64,000 nt of DNA from Ceratotherium simum simum. Taxonomy: Eukaryota > Chordata > Mammalia > Perissodactyla > Rhinocerotidae. A program made the position numbers and the translations under genes. This document shows positions 43,916 through 54,430 of this stretch, one piece after another (the first letter of the stretch is position 1; each line of letters begins with the position of its first letter). The notes beneath the pieces were generated by a model. It did no database searches. It saw only the letters and a list, made by a program, of their open reading frames with translations, and was not told the DNA's origin. Location: positions 25,702,174 to 25,766,173 of the forward strand of contig NW_004454181.1 of assembly GCF_000283155.1 (NCBI RefSeq). Direction: 5' to 3'.

Positions 43916-44779
43916 GATCTAGATCATCCTCAATATCCCAACCAATAACGACCTACTACCATGGAATTGCCACGTCAGAGAGTTCTAGACCTATGGAATG
44001 ATAGACTTTTAGGGTCTTGTAATCCGTTCTTCCTTCCTCCCTTTCGGCCTTTGTTCCCTCCTCAACTATTCCCATTCCTTAGCTATCTGGGGCCTGTACC
44101 GCTCACCTTCCCTTGAAACTATAAGCTTATTCACACTGAGGTTTTAGGAGTTTAATAGCTCAACTTACTTCTCAGGAGGGTGGATTTTTAACAATCTGCG
44201 GAAGGCAGTGCTTAATATAATATAGCATTTCCCAAAGGGGGTCCTACAGATTGCTGTTACCAAGGGCTAAATAGGTGGTCACATAAGAGGGTCCCATGGT
44301 CAGGTAAGCTTGAGAAACTCAAGTTTAGGTGAAGACTCCTTATGCAACTGTGCATTAGCAATTGCTACAGGGGGATGGGGCATGCAGGGCTTTACAGAAG
44401 TTTTGGCCACACGATCTCTCACCACCCCTGCCTTTATCACAGAGTGTCTCTTGACCTCTCAGCAGCAGTTCATTTGGGAAGTGCTTACCCAAATGTGTAC
44501 ACTCCTAATGAGGAAGGAGATATCTTGAGGCAAAAAACCCTTGTGGTGTTCCTGAAATCAGACACGTATGCTAAATCCTCTGCAATTCTACCACCTTCCT
44601 CCCCAAGTGATGTCAGAGATAACATGGAAACTATGTAGGATGGAAATTTTGATTTCCACACATTTGATTGATTACATTTCTGGCCTGATTCTTGCTTTCT
44701 CAGTGGTTTGAGCTCATAGTTCCTGACACAGGCTGGGACCCAAGTCCAGGATCCCTGGGGCCAAAGGGAGGTGTGCAGG

Positions 44780-44910
44780 GTGATGGCCCCTGTCCAGCAG
44801 TGTGACCCTGGACAAGGAATCCCCCAGCCTCGTTTCTTCATCTATAAATGTCAGCAATGACCCTGCTTGCCACCCGAGGGTTGAATGAGACAGTCTGTTG
44901 AAGGGCTCTC
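44780..44910 (+). repeat. MIR fragment
   Basis: 'gtgaccctggacaaggaatc', 'tcgtttcttcatctataaat' and 'gagggttgaatgagacagtc' in MIR order. Confidence 0.6.
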
Positions 44911-44956
44911 TGGAGACAACTTCACATGGAGGTGACACCTCTGGTTGCTTTCACAG

Positions 44957-45102
44957 GTACTGCCACAAGGTTCAGCGGTCAGAGCTTCGCGAGGTACGGT
45001 CTCCCGGAGGCTCAGAACTGGCACATCCGCTTCCGTCTGAAAACACTCCAGTCACAGGCCATTCTCCTGTTCAGCAATGAGACAGTGTATGTCTCCCTGA
45101 AG
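44957..45102 (+). CDS. FAT2: FAT2 coding exon w19: start of laminin-G domain
   Basis: Residues 2973-3021. Acceptor 'gttgctttcacag', donor gtgagg; phase 1 in, phase 0 out. Encodes [28 protein letters not shown] then [16 protein letters not shown]: the first strands of a LamG jelly-roll (F.G.S...Y, I.F.I.T....G.LL pattern). Confidence 0.96.
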
Positions 45103-45654
45103 GTGAGGCACTGCCAGCCTGAGAGATTTCCAGTGAGCGTACGCTGGGGAGGTGGGGGGAGCACGGGACAGCCAAGAAGGCCAATTTCTGCAAAGAAATC
45201 CCTGCATGGTTTTCGGGGATGCTGGGTGTGACCATTGGGTGAGGACAGGAGACTTTCCAGTCCTGATTGCCACAGCCATCCCACCTGGAGATATACGTCC
45301 AAGGACAACCAGAGGTTGGGCTGCTCTGTGGGATAAGAGAGCCTCTGAAGATAGAAAGAGAGATGGGTGAGGCCACATAGCCCCGGTGGTTTTATCACTT
45401 CTGCTAACAGATCAGTGTTTCCCCAGAGGGATGCGAGGCTGGCTACCACAGGGTGTGCTCAAGATGACAAAGCCAGCATTAAGCTACATGGAATCACATG
45501 GGAGAAAAATGAATTTCCTTTCTAGTGGTCTTTCAGACTTTCTGATTATGTCATCTGGAAAGTCTCAGGTTGCCTGCCTGATTTTAACACCTCTCTCACA
45601 CATGCCAATCTCCCACTTTGACAAAGAGAAAGCAGACTTTGGTAGCTAGTTTGA

Positions 45655-46990
45655 ATTTAATTCAGCCAACAAATATTTACTAAGCATGTACTATGTGACA
45701 GGCGCTGTTCTAGGTGCATGGGTCTCCATCAGTGAATAAGACAAAAGTCCCTCTTAAGGCTTTCATCCTATAGTGGGGAGTCTGACAATAAACATAATCA
45801 ATCAGAATATTATAGATTTTGTCCGAATGTGCTAAGTGCTATGGGCAAAAAGAAAGAAGAAAAGGTTAAGAGGGATCAGGAGTGTGAGGAGTTGCAATTT
45901 TAAATAAAGTGGTCAGATAAGTCTTCATTGAGGTGATAATTGAACAATAATTTAGGGGAGTGAGGGAATTAGCTATGTAGACATCTGGGGGAACAGCATT
46001 CTAGGCAGAGGGAATAGCAGGAGAATACAGAGCATGTTTAAGGAATAACCCAGAAATCTATATGGCTTGAGTGAAGTGAGCAAGGGGAACAGTAAGAGTA
46101 GGGTTTGAAGTCAGAGATGCAATGGGGTAGGGGCATATTTATAAAGGTCCCGTAGGCCATTTAAGGACTTTGGCTTCTATTCTGAGCAAAATGGAGAGCA
46201 TTAGAAAGTTCTGAGCAGAGAATTGACATGATATGACATATACAAAAAGGTTCATCACTGCTGCTGTGTTGAGAATAGACTTTAGAGGAACAAGAATAGA
46301 AGCAGAGAGACCCAGCCAAAAAGCTATTGCAATAATTCAGGTGAGAGATGATGGCGATTTAGATCAGAGTAATGACAGTAGAAGTGGGAAGAAGACATCA
46401 GATTCTGAATTGATTTTGAAGGTAAAGCCAACAGGATTTCCTGATGAATTGAATGAGGGCTGAGATAGAAAGCAAAGTGTAAGATTTTGGTCTGAGCATC
46501 TAGAAGGAATGGAGTTGCCACCAACAGACCTGGGGAAGGATATGGGTAGAGCAGGTTTGGAGGGAAGATCAGGAGTTCAGTTTTGCACATGTAAGTTTGA
46601 GATGGCTATTAGACCTCCAAGTAGAGCTGGATAAACAAGTCTAGCATTGGTGAGAAAGGTCTGGGCTGGAGATGAAGATCTGAGAGTCTTCAGCATACAC
46701 ATAGTATCGAAAGCCACGAAACTGGATGAGATCGCCAAGGAGTGTAGATTTAAAAGAGTAGATCAAGGATTCATCCTTGAGACACTCCAACATTGAAGCA
46801 TTGGGGTAAGAGGAGGATCCAACAAAAGAGACTGAAAAGGAGCTACCAGTGATGTTGGAGAAAAACCAAGTATTATATCCCGGAAGCCAGATGAAGAACA
46901 TGTATAAAGAAGGAAGGAGTGATAACTGGGTGATATGCTGTTGAGAGGTCAAGCAAGATAGGAAGTGATATCAGTCATTGGATTTGGCAA
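45655..46990 (-). repeat. L2 LINE, reverse, including reverse-transcriptase remnant
   Basis: Begins (at its 3' end) 'ccaacaaatatttactaagc' and continues for over 1.3 kb. The minus-strand frame 46,641-46,952 reads LLGDLIQFRGF and YAEDSQIFISSPDLS, recognisable as the L2 RT block around the catalytic Y-x-DD site, here mutated to AED. A second frame at 46,324-46,590 keeps KTELLIFPP and SKSIQNL. Inactive, ancient. Confidence 0.85.
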
Positions 46991-46999
46991 CACAGAGGT

Positions 47000-48200
47000 C
47001 ACTGAATACCCTGACACCAGTGGTTTCCGTGTCATGGTGGGTGAGGTGGCATTTTGCTGCAAAGGAGGAACAAAGAAAGAGATATCTGGCGGGAGAAGTG
47101 GGTTCAAGACAACTTTTCTTTTTTTTTTTTAGATTAGAGCAATAACTGCATGTTTGTATGACAATTAGGATGATCCAGTAGAGAATGACAAAGATGTAGG
47201 AAAGAGAAAGGATAGTCAGGGGAACCTCATCCTTAGGGGGGTAGGATCTAGTACATGAATGGAGAGATTGGCCTTCACCAAAGTGGACAGATGTGATGGT
47301 GAGAATGCCTGCAGGTTCCTATCTGATTGCTGGAGGGAGGATGGGGAGGGAGGCATTAGGGGCCTGAGAAGAGAGAAGTTGTGAAGATAGTCATCTGGGA
47401 GCGTAGAAGACTAAGGAAGTTAGTACGATTGTTGGGCAGTATGAAGGGCTCATTTGAGACTCATGGTCATGAAATTAAAGGGAGACCCATAGCAAGGCTG
47501 TGTGCTTTTCTCTAGCCATCACGATGCTCATATAGAGTAGGTGGAGAGTTGGATTTTACCGGTTTGTGGGTTTGCCCAGTAAGTTCTGCCAAGTTAGAAA
47601 GAAGCAGGAATTTGGCTATGGAATTTAAGCTGGATAAGGAGAAGAGTGAGGACATTACAGAGGTGAAAGACAGTGAAAAGATGGTGGGATCAATGGATTT
47701 GTGGTCCTCAGTAAGAAAAGGAGTGATTTAATGACAACGTTTTGAGCTGTACTTATTTTTGCCACTCTCCTTTCTTAATGGCAAGTTATATTGGTTTCCT
47801 ATTTTCTGTAATAAAACTAGGTTTCCTTTTCAAGTAAATAAAGGTATAGGTAGTACTCAACCAGAGCAAAAATCAGAAAGATGGTATACCATGGCCATTG
47901 TTTCTGGAGAACAATGGGTTAGATCTTCAATTTCACCCAGAGAAAGCTCTACCTAACCCAGAATGATCAGAAAAATCTTTGGCCACAAGTAGTCCTACTT
48001 CTTGGAGGTGAGGTGAACTAAAATGTTTTAACCCAGTGGTTCTCAGACCTCTTGATTTCAAGACTTTTTACACTCTTAAAAATTATTGAAAATCCTAGGG
48101 AAGTTTTGTTTATGTGGGTTATAGCTATTGACGTTTTCAGCATTAGAAATTAAAACTGAGAAATGTTAAAATATTTATTTATTAATTCATTTGAAAATAA
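47000..48200. other. probable further old LINE-like sequence, unassigned
   Basis: G/A-rich prose-like text (gaggtggcattttgctgcaa, ggagagattggccttcacca) resembling LINE 3' body but without a recognisable RT motif. No gene seen. Confidence 0.4.
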
Positions 48201-48205
48201 CAAGT

Positions 48206-48458
48206 GGGGCCAGCCCGGTAGCATAGTGGTTAAGTTTGCGTGCTCCACTATAGCAGCCCGGGGTTCACAGGTTTGGATCCTGGGCGTGACCTATACACCG
48301 CTCATCAAGCCATGCTGTGGCAGGGTCTCATATACAAAATAAAGGAAGATGGGGGCAGATGTTAGCTCAGGGCCAATCTTCCTTAACAAAAAGAGGAAGA
48401 TGGGCAACGGATGTTAGCTCATGGCCAATCTTCCTCACCAAAAAAAAAAAAAAAAAAG
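48206..48458 (+). mobile_element. ERE SINE, older copy
   Basis: 'ggggccagcccggtagcata', A box TAGCATAGTGG, B box GGTTTGGATCC (one change), 'ccatgctgtggcagggtctc', two tail units and an 18-A tail. More diverged than the other EREs here. No clear flanking duplication. Confidence 0.9.
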
Positions 48459-48904
48459 AAAGAAACCCATTACATGTTAACATAAATACCATATTTTTAT
48501 GAAAAATAATTATATTTCCCAAAATAAAAAAAAAGAAGAGTAGCATTGTTTTACATCTTTGCAAATCTCTCTTATGTCTGGCTTCATAGAAGACAGCTGG
48601 CTTCTCATATCTACGTCTGCCTTCATCTGTTGGGATAGCTTGTGTCTAGAAATCTCCACTGTATATTTGTGAGAGAATGAGAATAGAAAAGACAAATAAT
48701 GTCTTAGTATTACTATGAAAATAGTTTCCTGAAAAGGTCTTGGAGACCCACTTTGAGAACTGCTGAACTGTTGAATAAGGGAGTGGGAGGGAGAGAAAGG
48801 TTTTCTGAAAACCTCCCTGAAGGCCCAGAGTCAGGAGTGTAGAACATTGGAGAAGCCTGTGAAGAAGAATCCAAAAGGTTTGATCCACAGTCTTGATCAG
48901 CAAG

Positions 48905-49055
48905 GCATCTCTGGGCCTCAGTTTTCTCATCTGTGAAATGGAGATGTCAACCCTGCCCAGACCATCCCATGGTCTGTGGTGAGGTCCAAATGAGACCGTG
49001 GACAGAACACTGGAAGGGCTTTTGTGCTCTACAAATACAATGTGTAAAACAGCCT
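48905..49055 (+). repeat. MIR fragment
   Basis: 'ctgggcctcagttttctcat', 'ctgtgaaatggagatgtcaa' and 'tttgtgctctacaaatac' match the 3' half of a MIR. Confidence 0.65.
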
Positions 49056-49186
49056 TGAAAATCACCAAACGTTACTGCTCCCACCCATGAAAACGTGACC
49101 AACATTCTTTGCACTGCAGCCTGTTAGCAGTGCATTTAATAGGAACTTCTTGTCTTTGCTGATGGCCATCTGGGTTTTCTTTGCAG

Positions 49187-49628
49187 CTGGTCAATGGAGT
49201 GCTCCAGCTGGAATACCACTGCCCAGGTGGTTTCCATGGAAATCTTTCCTCCTGGCTCCACGTGAACGACCAAGAGTGGCATGCCATTCTGGTAGAGGAG
49301 ACAGACACTGCCATGCGCCTGTTGGTTGACAGCACAGGCAACGCATCCCTTGTGCTGCCAGAAAACTGCCGAGGTCCGAGGGCTGAGAGAGACCTCTTTC
49401 TGGGCGGCCTTGTCCTCTTGCATTCTTCCCCAAAAGTCTCCCAGGGCTTCGAAGGCTGCCTGGATGCTGTCGTGATCAACGGAGAGGCGCTGGAGCTGCT
49501 GGCCCATGGCAATAAGGCGGCAGGCTTGCTGGAGAGGCAGGCCCTCACCCAGTGCTGCCTCCACAGCGACGAGTGCAGCCAGAACCCGTGTCTCAATGGT
49601 GGAAAGTGCTCACAGACCCGCAGGGCAG
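49187..49628 (+). CDS. FAT2: FAT2 coding exon w20: laminin-G domain and start of EGF-1
   Basis: Residues 3022-3169. Acceptor 'tgggttttctttgcag', donor gtaagg; phase 0 in, 1 out. LamG strands: [63 protein letters not shown], the last being the standard 'F.GC...V.ING' end of LamG. From residue about 3,149, [14 protein letters not shown] begins an EGF-like domain with the usual C-x(4)-C-x-NGG-x-C spacing. Confidence 0.97.
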
Positions 49629-49719
49629 GTAAGGGCTGGGGCTGACCCCATGGCTGATCCCAGGAGGCTCTTCAGAGGACTCTGACAAGTTGAACTAGCA
49701 ATCACATATCACTGCAGAG

Positions 49720-49960
49720 TTTACGAAGCATATTCCTTCACCACAGCCCCATGAGGGAGGGAGGGAGGGAGGAAAGAGAGCGGTTATTAGCTCCATTTTG
49801 CAGCTCAGGAAACTGCTAGGCTATGTGAGAGATACCCAGAGGGGTAAAGGAACTCAGCCAAGGTCACATGGCTGCTAAGTGAGCCAAGGTCACATGGCTG
49901 CACCATGTTCAGGGTGCAGGTCTCAGAGGAGCACTCCTGCCTCCTGATTCCAAATGTCCC
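49720..49960 (-). repeat. MIR SINE, reverse, with small internal duplication
   Basis: 'ttattagctccattttgcag', 'ctcaggaaactgctaggcta', then 'gccaaggtcacatggctgct' and a second 'gccaaggtcacatggctgca' 27 bp later, an internal tandem copy. Confidence 0.75.
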
Positions 49961-50169
49961 TCTCTTCTCCTCACTGGTGAGTAATGAGCTGCGGTCTGCT
50001 AGGTTTACACTATGGAAGCCAGGAGTCTTCCTTCTCCCTCAGCAAGAGCTAACTTTCCTTCTTTTTTTTGGATGGGGGAAGGCATGAATGGGGACCTCTG
50101 GTGTAGAAGGTTGAGTTCATCATACATCTTAGTGTCGTCATTGATCCCTGCAAATTCTCTCTTTCTTAT

Positions 50170-50528
50170 TTCCCTTTAATCTCTACTCCACCGCCTTCTC
50201 TCTCCCCCAGCCCTAACATTTAAAGTCTTTAAGCGAGTTCTTGCAAAATGTATATTACTGTTTTTCACATGCTCGAATTTCTAATTTATGTAAGTGGTAT
50301 ATAATTTTTTACACTTTCCCATCCACGCTGACACAAGTAATCCTTATTTGTTGCTTTTAATTGAGGCTCCATACTCCAAGGTGTGCATGCACTCACATTT
50401 CCCTCTCACTCTCCCAGCAATGGACACCGCAGTGGCTTCAAAATCCCATTTCCATCACCACGCTGCAGTGAACATCCTCAGACATGTCATCTTGTAAACC
50501 CACATCTCAAGAAGGTGTCAGAACCTTC

Positions 50529-50574
<46 letters not shown>

Positions 50575-50760
50575 ACCCAGGGATGGAATTCACATACCCA
50601 GAGCATGCAAATAATTATTTTAACTAAATAGGGTCAAATTGCTCTCCAGCATGGCCACGGCCTGTACTCCCACCAGCAGTGCATGAGGTTCCTATGTACC
50701 TACATCCATCTCAACACCTGGCATTATCTCATTTCCTAATTTTTGTCTGGCTAACAGTAC
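50170..50760 (+). repeat. L1M-type fragment around a CA microsatellite
   Basis: 'tgttgcttttaattgaggct', 'ccacgctgcagtgaacatcc', 'tcaaattgctctccagcatg' and 'actcccaccagcagtgcatg' follow L1M 3'-UTR order; the CA run at 50,531-50,573 interrupts it. Confidence 0.65.
50531..50573. repeat. CA dinucleotide microsatellite
   Basis: About 21 CA units, uninterrupted. Confidence 0.95.
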
Positions 50761-50799
50761 TGTCATTTCTACCTGTAAGTATTCAAGGAGTCCATCACT

Positions 50800-51620
50800 T
50801 CTCTGTCCCCACTGCCATCACTCTGACCTAAACCCCTGTCATCTTTCACCTTCTCTACTGTGCCAGCCGCCTCCCTGCTCTCCCGCTTCTCTCCCTCCAC
50901 CTGCGTCTTCCAGCAGGGCACCAGAGTGATCCTCACACAATGCAGATCTGAGCAGGTCACTTGCCTGCTTAGCACCTTGCAATGGCTTCCCTCTGCAGTT
51001 CAGATAGAGTCCCGATTCCTAATTCCTGCATATGGCTCATCCCTCCGATGCCCTGGCCCCCCTGCCTCCGGGCCCTGCAGCTCCCACTCTCCCCTCTGCT
51101 CACTAGGCTCACCTGCCCTGGCCTCTTAGTTCCTGGGACATGTCACACTCTCTCCTCTGATCCTTTGCAAATGGTTTTCTCCTCTGCCTGAATCGCCTTC
51201 CTCTTTGCCCCTCTATCTTTTTTTTTTTTCTTGTGAGGAAGATCAGCCCTGAGCTAACATCCATGCTAATCCTCCTCTTTTTTGCTGAGGAAGACCGGCT
51301 CTGAGCTAACATCTATTGCCAATCCTCCTTCCCCCCCACCCCAAAGCCCCAGTAGATAGTTGTATGTCATAGTTGCACATCCTTCTAGTTGCTGTATGTG
51401 GGACGCGGCCTCAGTATGGCCCAAGAAGCGGTGCATCGGTGCGCGCCCGGGATCCGAACCCGGGCCGCCAGTAGCGGAGCACGCGCACTTAACCGCTAAG
51501 CCACGGGGCCGGCCTGCCCCTCTATCTTTTTGCCTGGCTAATTTTTACTTATCCTTCAGGTCTCAACTGAAATATCACCTCCTCCAGGAAACTTCCCCTG
51601 GTCCCTAGACTACGCTAGCC
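50800..51620 (+). repeat. L2 LINE 3' region, split by an ERE
   Basis: Left part 50,800-51,222 ('ttgcaatggcttccctctgc', 'tcgccttcctctttgcccct') and right part 51,515-51,620 ('ggtctcaactgaaatatcac', 'ctcttcaataaaac') are one L2, interrupted by the ERE listed next. Confidence 0.85.
51223..51514 (-). mobile_element. ERE SINE nested in L2, minus orientation
   Basis: Poly-T then ERE tail units, 'gtagatagttgtatgtcata', 'gtatgtgggacgcggcctca', B box and head 'cttaaccgctaagccacggg'. Flanked by a perfect 17-bp direct repeat, tgcccctctatcttttt, at 51,206-51,222 and 51,515-51,531. One of the best-preserved EREs here. Confidence 0.95.
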
Positions 51621-51684
51621 CCCTCCCCAAACACATCTCTTCAATAAAACTAATTTTTAGGATAATAACTAATATACTGATATT

Positions 51685-51920
51685 ATATATAACTGTCTAG
51701 GTTTGAATCCCAATCCTGCCACTTAGTAGCTGTGTGACCTTGAGCAAATGTCATACATTCTCTGTGCCTCATTTCTCACCTGCCATCAACGTGTCCCCTG
51801 ATGAGGGTGATAACAGTAATCTCAGGGTTGTCATGAGGATCAAAAGAGCTCATACATGAAGATTCCTAGGACAATGACTATCACTGAATAAGTGTTGTCT
51901 AGGATGATGGTGGCATATCC
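51685..51920 (+). repeat. MIR SINE, near full length
   Basis: 'aggtttgaatcccaatcctg', 'ccacttagtagctgtgtgac', 'cttgagcaaatgtcatacat' and 'gttgtcatgaggatcaaaag' in order. Confidence 0.9.
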
Positions 51921-52139
51921 ATTATTATTCTTTACATGCCTGTAAGTTGTTTGAGGGCAGGGATCAAGTCTGGTCCAGCAGGGCACTAAGGCCCAACCTG
52001 GTGTTTGGCACTCACCGAAATGTGACAACCCAGATCTGCAAACACGCTGAGGTCTCCCTGGGTCCTAGATGGCCTCTCAGCCTCGGCTGCCTGACCGCTA
52101 AGCCAGTGTGCGCTCTCACCTCCTTTCCCTTCCTCCCAG

Positions 52140-52293
52140 GCTATGTCTGCAAGTGTCCCCCACAGTTCTCTGGGAAGCACTGTGAACAGAGAAGGGAGAA
52201 CTGCACTTCGACACCCTGCCTGGAAGGTGGAACTTGCATCTCCTCCCCCGAAGGAGCCTCCTGTAACTGCCCTCACCCTCACACGGGAGACAG
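52140..52293 (+). CDS. FAT2: FAT2 coding exon w21: EGF-1 end and EGF-2
   Basis: Residues 3169-3220. Acceptor 'ttccttcctcccag', donor gtaagc; phase 1 in, 2 out. [16 protein letters not shown] closes EGF-1 (six cysteines in total); [32 protein letters not shown] opens EGF-2, whose last cysteine is the first full codon of the next exon. Neither domain has the D-x-D/N plus hydroxylation pattern of a clear calcium-binding EGF. Confidence 0.96.
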
Positions 52294-52504
52294 GTAAGCA
52301 CTGGAGAGGCCATCTGCCATTGGCTCCTCACTCTTGCTTTGGCACCATTAGAGAATGACCTCTGCACTCTGACCTCTAGAGAGGCCATGGGAGGCCAGGG
52401 GCTGAGTGTTCCAAGGATGTGGCTTCTCTGCCATTTTCCATGTGTCAAGGCTTCTTCCTTGGACCATCTGCATCACAACACTCTGAGAGGGGGAGGTGCT
52501 GGCT

Positions 52505-52625
52505 GAAAAGACAGATTTCCCAATCCCTACTCTGAACCTACTGATTCAGATTCACCAGGCTGGGGCCCAGGAATCTGCACTTCTATCCAGCTCCTCAGGT
52601 GGTTCTGATCTTTGCTGATGTCCGA
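52505..52625 (+). repeat. MER5-type hAT fragment
   Basis: 'acctactgattcagattcac', 'ctggggcccaggaatctgca' and 'ctcctcaggtggttctgatc' are MER5A phrases. Confidence 0.75.
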
Positions 52626-52864
52626 AAATAGCTAAACTTCTTATTCTCTTGCTCAGGACCATGATTTCCCAGAAAGCAGCCTAGGGACCATGACTCCAAT
52701 TGGTACAGCACTGCTGCAGGTCTTGAACCCCACTGTCAAGCTACCTGTGCCTTGTATTATGCTGGCCTGGGGCGGGTTGCAAGGGAAAGCAAATCATCGC
52801 TAGAATCCTAGAGGCAAAGAGGCTTTGGCAATTATCTGGTTTTATGGCTCCCCAATTTAGGAGC

Positions 52865-52985
52865 CCTTAAAAAATCCTGAGGGGGACTGGTGAAAAATAT
52901 AGATTCCTGGACCAACTTACTCAGAATCTCCAGGGACTGAGGCCTGAGATTCTATTTTTTTTACAAGCTCCCAAGGGATCGCCTT
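52865..52985 (+). repeat. MER5-type hAT fragment
   Basis: 'atatagattcctggaccaac', 'tcagaatctccagggactga' and 'acaagctcccaagggatcgc'; diverged. Confidence 0.55.
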
Positions 52986-53009
52986 GCTGTCAGCGTGTGC
53001 ATAAGACAG

Positions 53010-53110
53010 CGAGTGATGTAGTCCACCCACTCGTTTTATAGATGGGGAAACTGAGGCCCAGAGAAGGAAAGGGGTTACCCAAGATTCCCCTGTGTGTTAA
53101 TGACCCAAGT
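53010..53110 (-). repeat. MIR fragment, reverse
   Basis: 'actcgttttatagatgggga', 'aactgaggcccagagaagg' and 'ggttacccaagattcccctg' match the MIR core in reverse. Confidence 0.65.
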
Positions 53111-53972
53111 CCTTTCTCTCGGTAACTGGCGTTTCCGGCCCCACTTCACTTACTGCTCTGCAGTAGGGAAAGTTCTCCATTCAGTAGACGTGTTGAGAGG
53201 ACACTTCCTGGCTTGAAGTGGGGTTTGCATTTTAGAAGGGGAACTTGGGGAGGACAATGTTAAACCCAAAAGGACAAACTGGTGGTGGTGAAATTTTAGG
53301 CACTGGGAGATGTTTTGGCCTCAAGTGGGATGGAGGGAGACTTTCCCAGTATCCCTCAAAAGTGGATAAAGCTGGCCATAGAAGTCTCCTAGGAGCCACA
53401 CACCATGGACTGACAAGCTGAAGGTGACCTGAGAGGTCACACAGTTTCAGGTGCTCTCTCTGAGAAAGTTGCCCAATGTAAGGTCTGTGCAGGGCCATGC
53501 TGGGTTTCTGTGACCTCCTGGTGGAGAAGAGCTGGTAACTCTGGTGCCTGGTTGCCATTGCTGGGTGACTGCTGACCTGTGTCTGGGACCCTGACATCAT
53601 TGCTAGAGGACAGCTAGGTATGTCAGCTGCCTCTATTGCAGTATATAGTTGGAAATCTGATCTCATTGGTGGAGAACATATCCAATGCCTAGATCTTATG
53701 GGTGAAAAATAATGGATGTGCCCAGAGCCCAGATCCAACTGGTCATGAATGAGGGTGTAGCTGAGTCCCATACTCTACTGGCGGAGGATGGAAAGTTCTG
53801 AAGTTGGTATGTTGATATGTTTGATAATTATCATTTTTTCTTTGTTTTTGGTGGAAAATTGGAGAGGGTAGGCTTGAGTGCAGGGGTCTGCATCCCAAAG
53901 ACCTTTGTAAGAGGGGACACGGAAAGGGCAGTGCAGTGTCTCTGCCCCCTGACTACTTCTCTGTCTCTGCAG

Positions 53973-54430
53973 GTGTGAAATGGAGGCCAGGGGCTGCTCA
54001 GAAGGACACTGCCTAGTTACCCCTGAGATCAAAAGGGGAGACTGGGGACAGCAGGAGATTCTGATCATCATAGTGGCCCTATTGTTCATCACTGTATGCA
54101 CTGCTGGGCTTCTCTTCTACTGTCGCCGGTGCAAGTCCCACAAGCCTGTTGCCATGGAGGACCCAGACCTCCTGGCCAGGAGCGTTGGTGTTGACACCCA
54201 AGCCACACCTGCCATTGAGCTCAACCCTGTGAGCACCAGCTCCTGCAACAACTTGAACCAACTAGAGCCCAGCAAGACCTCAGCTCCGAATGAACTTGTC
54301 ACTTTTGGACCCAGCTCTAAGCAGCGGCCAGTGGTCTGCAGTGTGCCTCCTAGACTCCCGCCAGCTGCAGTCCCTTCCCACTCTGACAATGAGCCTGTCA
54401 TTAAGAGGACCTGGTCAGGCGAGGAGATGG
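53973..54430 (+). CDS. FAT2: FAT2 coding exon w22: EGF-2 end, membrane segment, proximal tail
   Basis: Residues 3220-3373. Acceptor 'tctctgtctctgcag', donor gtcagt; phase 2 in, phase 1 out. [13 protein letters not shown] closes EGF-2 and leads to a 22-residue hydrophobic segment, [22 protein letters not shown] (54,058-54,123), then the basic stop-transfer RRCKSHK: a type I membrane protein. The proximal tail is Ser/Pro-rich and includes LVTFGP (54,295-54,312), which fits the WAVE-complex-binding WIRS pattern, and [11 protein letters not shown]. The weak donor is supported by frame continuity to VYPGG in the last exon. Confidence 0.96.
54295..54312 (+). other. candidate WIRS peptide (LVTFGP) in the FAT2 tail
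   Basis: The WIRS consensus is hydrophobic-x-(T/S)-F-x-x. L-V-T-F-G-P lies about 40 residues inside the membrane, in a flexible Ser/Pro-rich stretch. Short motif, so chance match is possible. Confidence 0.5.

Larger units (their letters stand above)
42219..44956 (+). other. intron w18-w19
   Basis: Phase-1 intron of 2.7 kb. Contains paired MIRs, a reverse MIR, MER5-type pieces with an L1 fragment between, and another MIR. 43,050-43,365 and 43,920-44,700 hold no element I recognise. Confidence 0.7.
45103..49186 (+). other. intron w19-w20
   Basis: Phase-0 intron of 4.1 kb. Reverse L2 with reverse-transcriptase remnants, one ERE and a MIR piece are listed. 47,000-48,200 resembles further old LINE but I cannot name it. 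Confidence 0.7.
49629..52139 (+). other. intron w20-w21
   Basis: Phase-1 intron of 2.5 kb. MIR, L1-like, CA run, L2 with nested ERE and another MIR listed. A short GGGA repeat lies near 49,753-49,771. Remaining sequence is unremarkable. Confidence 0.7.
52294..53972 (+). other. intron w21-w22
   Basis: Phase-2 intron of 1,679 bp. Two MER5-type pieces and a MIR piece are listed. 53,110-53,970 has no named repeat and no exon; a 179-codon minus-strand frame there is not gene-like. Confidence 0.7.

Noticed and set aside
53232..53771. 179-codon minus-strand open frame in the last-but-one intron
   Set aside because: No splice partners, no domain and composition like surrounding intron.
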